Below are positions 5,626-7,073 of a DNA stretch of 7,073 bases, one piece after another. The notes under the pieces are model-generated. The model saw only the letters and a list, made by a program, of their open reading frames with translations, made no database searches and was not told where the DNA came from. Source of the DNA: Gammaproteobacteria bacterium (lineage in GTDB: Bacteria > Pseudomonadota > Gammaproteobacteria > SZUA-229); contig WFUQ01000057.1 in the NCBI GenBank assembly GCA_015484935.1, positions 1-7,073 on the forward strand, in the 5' to 3' direction. The position numbers and the translations under genes were made by a program. Numbering within the stretch: the first letter of the stretch is position 1; every line of letters begins with the position of its first letter.

Positions 5626-6210
5626 GTGCCACTCGTTCGATACATCAATGCCTTTCTGTTGTCTGCCCTTCTGGCGACAACCATGAATCATGACAGCTAT
5701 GCTGACCATGCTGCTTCAGCCGACGCACTCAACACCGGCTACAGCGTGCTGATATTGTTCCTGGAAGACGAGCAATATCTCACCGTCATCAGGCGGGCGA
5801 AGCTGATCCTGACCTTCTCCGGCATCAGTGATGCTTCCGAACAGCTTGTCGATGACATCGCCGATACATCGGAAGACGCACTGGAACAGTTCGACGAACT
5901 TGCAGATGAGAGACCTCCGCTGGAGCTCAAGGCGTTTTCTGACAACATGATCGGCAAGATCACGTTTGATTCTCTGCGCAGTCAGACAGCCAGAGAGTTC
6001 ATCTTCGATTCGGACGGTTTCGAAAAGAACCTGCTACTCAGTCAACATAAAATCCTCCGCGTCATCAGCCAGCTCGCCAGTCAACTGAGTACGTTTGAAA
6101 CCAGTCAAAAAAGGATAATCTGGTTGCAGATGATCTCCGAACGCTATGAGAACTTTTACCAGCAGGTACACAAACATATACACATCGACGAACCGGAAGA
6201 AACGACATGA
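5626..6210 (+). CDS. Secreted, mostly helical protein of unknown family
   Basis: The protein has 194 residues. The start is GTG at 5626: it is the only start that keeps the signal peptide, and no upstream start exists before the in-frame stop at 5578. Residues 1-26 look like a Sec signal: MPLVRYINA, a hydrophobic core FLLSALLATT and SYA before probable cleavage at Ala26/Asp27. The mature part of about 168 residues is strongly helical in composition, with an acidic stretch at 75-98 (DDIADTSEDALEQFDELADE) and a more basic C-terminal half. It has no Cys and no motif that I recognise. A weak ACGGA lies about 10 nt before the GTG, and a hairpin lies in the leader. The gene follows the terminator of the PW-repeat gene by about 116 bp and is probably transcribed separately. 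A periplasmic location is the likely one; the function is unknown. Confidence 0.75.
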   Translation: MPLVRYINAFLLSALLATTMNHDSYADHAASADALNTGYSVLILFLEDEQYLTVIRRAKLILTFSGISDASEQLVDDIADTSEDALEQFDELADERPPLELKAFSDNMIGKITFDSLRSQTAREFIFDSDGFEKNLLLSQHKILRVISQLASQLSTFETSQKRIIWLQMISERYENFYQQVHKHIHIDEPEETT

Positions 6211-6274
6211 TGTATACACAGGAAAATGACGGATGCTATAGTGGGTCCAACCGTCAGTTTATGAAACTACCCAG

Positions 6275-7073
6275 ATGATCACATCCAGTTCTTTCACCCC
6301 GGCCACTGGCCTGGCTAATCCCCACCTGCAAACCCTGCTACCCCTGTTACACGACCACACATACAAGCACCCGTATCGCCTCGAAACAATAGAGCTGGAT
6401 GACGGGGATTTTGTCGACTGTTGCTGGCTGGGAGAAGCTGGAAATAACCGACCTGTCATCGTGCTGTTTCATGGGCTGGAAGGCTCGGTCGAATCACATT
6501 ACATCAGCGGCATGATGCACCTGCTCAGACAACGGGGCTGGGCATCGATGGTGATGCATTTTCGTGGTTGCTCCGGACGGCCCAACCGTCTGGCCAGAAG
6601 TTATCATAGCGGCGATACCGGTGACGCCGGTTTTGTTCTCAGACAGTTACGCGAACGCTTTCCTGCATCACCACTCGCTGCCATCGGCTATTCACTGGGT
6701 GGCAATATGCTGTTGAAACTACAGGGCGAAGCGGGTGACGCATCACTACTATCCGCTGCCGTCAGCGTCTGCGCACCGATACGACTCGACCTGTGTGCCG
6801 ACCGCCTGAACCGAGGGTTTTCCCGACTGTATCAGAACCATCTACTCAAACACCTCAAACAGAAAGTCCGGCAGAAATCGGAATATATCGATTATGAGAA
6901 ACTCATCGGGATGACTGATAGCAGACTGAGATCGATCGATTCTTTCTGGGAATTCGATGACCTGATCACCGCCCCTCTCCACGGCTTCGAGGATGTACAT
7001 GACTATTATGCCCGTAGCAGCGCACGTCAATATCTGAACCGTATTCAGTCTGACACATTGATCATCCACGCAC
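6275..7073 (+). CDS. yheT: YheT-family alpha/beta hydrolase, C-terminally cut by the window end
   Basis: The frame is open from the ATG at 6275 to the window edge, giving 266 residues; family members have about 320-340, so roughly 60 are missing. N-terminal NPHLQTLLP (15-23) is the family opening. HGLEGS (66-71) is the oxyanion-hole region, HFRGCSG (95-101) and YHSGDTGD (110-117) are conserved blocks, and GYSLGGN (138-144) is the nucleophile elbow with Ser140. FWEFDDLITAPLHGF (224-238) followed by DYY is the diagnostic YheT block. The acid and His of the triad should lie beyond the window, since the sequence stops at LIIHA where the acid loop begins. YheT proteins are predicted cytosolic hydrolases or esterases; the substrate is not established. 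The in-frame TAG at 6239-6241 excludes a longer start. No strong Shine-Dalgarno site is seen. It lies 64 bp after the preceding gene. Confidence 0.93.
   Translation, partial: MITSSSFTPATGLANPHLQTLLPLLHDHTYKHPYRLETIELDDGDFVDCCWLGEAGNNRPVIVLFHGLEGSVESHYISGMMHLLRQRGWASMVMHFRGCSGRPNRLARSYHSGDTGDAGFVLRQLRERFPASPLAAIGYSLGGNMLLKLQGEAGDASLLSAAVSVCAPIRLDLCADRLNRGFSRLYQNHLLKHLKQKVRQKSEYIDYEKLIGMTDSRLRSIDSFWEFDDLITAPLHGFEDVHDYYARSSARQYLNRIQSDTLIIHA

Noticed and set aside
1..7073. Defence island, CRISPR array, mobile element or RNA gene
   Set aside because: I saw no regularly spaced repeats, transposase, integrase, tRNA-like fold or known defence domain.

Overview
The window looks like ordinary chromosomal DNA of a gammaproteobacterium with about half G+C. 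The evidence for this is the yaiI-type DUF188 gene, the yheT-type hydrolase, a DamX-like SPOR domain and E. coli-like terminator and Shine-Dalgarno signals. One secreted protein is rich in Gly, Asn, Pro and Trp and recalls the sulfur globule envelope proteins of purple and colourless sulfur bacteria. A sulfur-oxidising lineage is therefore possible but not shown. No tRNA, rRNA, CRISPR array, transposase or phage gene is visible.

Layout, left to right. The plus strand opens with the last 98 residues of a receiver domain, probably the tail of a hybrid histidine kinase. Converging on it is a 522-residue inner-membrane protein on the minus strand, with a long cytoplasmic coiled coil, one membrane segment and a periplasmic C-terminal SPOR-like domain. 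A divergent 247-bp region with AT-rich palindromes and a possible 42-codon ORF separates it from an orphan ParA/MinD-type ATPase on the plus strand. Converging on the ATPase with only 15 bp between stop codons is a Ser/Thr protein kinase with an N-terminal cyclic-nucleotide-binding-like domain. Upstream of the kinase on the same strand, and possibly in the same transcript, lies yaiI.

A second divergent region of about 106 bp contains alternating ACTGT/ACAGT inverted repeats. It precedes the secreted PW-repeat protein on the plus strand, which is closed by a clear intrinsic terminator. After it come a secreted helical protein of unknown family, with a GTG start and a hairpin in its leader, and a YheT-type alpha/beta hydrolase that runs off the window.

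The most interesting group is 304-4228: a membrane coiled-coil SPOR protein, a ParA-type positioning ATPase without ParB, and a soluble kinase with a sensor-like domain. SPOR domains bind denuded peptidoglycan at division sites and ParA ATPases place cargo on the nucleoid or at poles. A cell-envelope or septum positioning module under phosphorylation control is a reasonable hypothesis. It rests on gene proximity alone, because the three genes are not in one operon. The kinase's nucleotide-binding cassette has Ser where the phosphate-binding Arg normally sits, so its ligand, if any, may not be a cyclic nucleotide.
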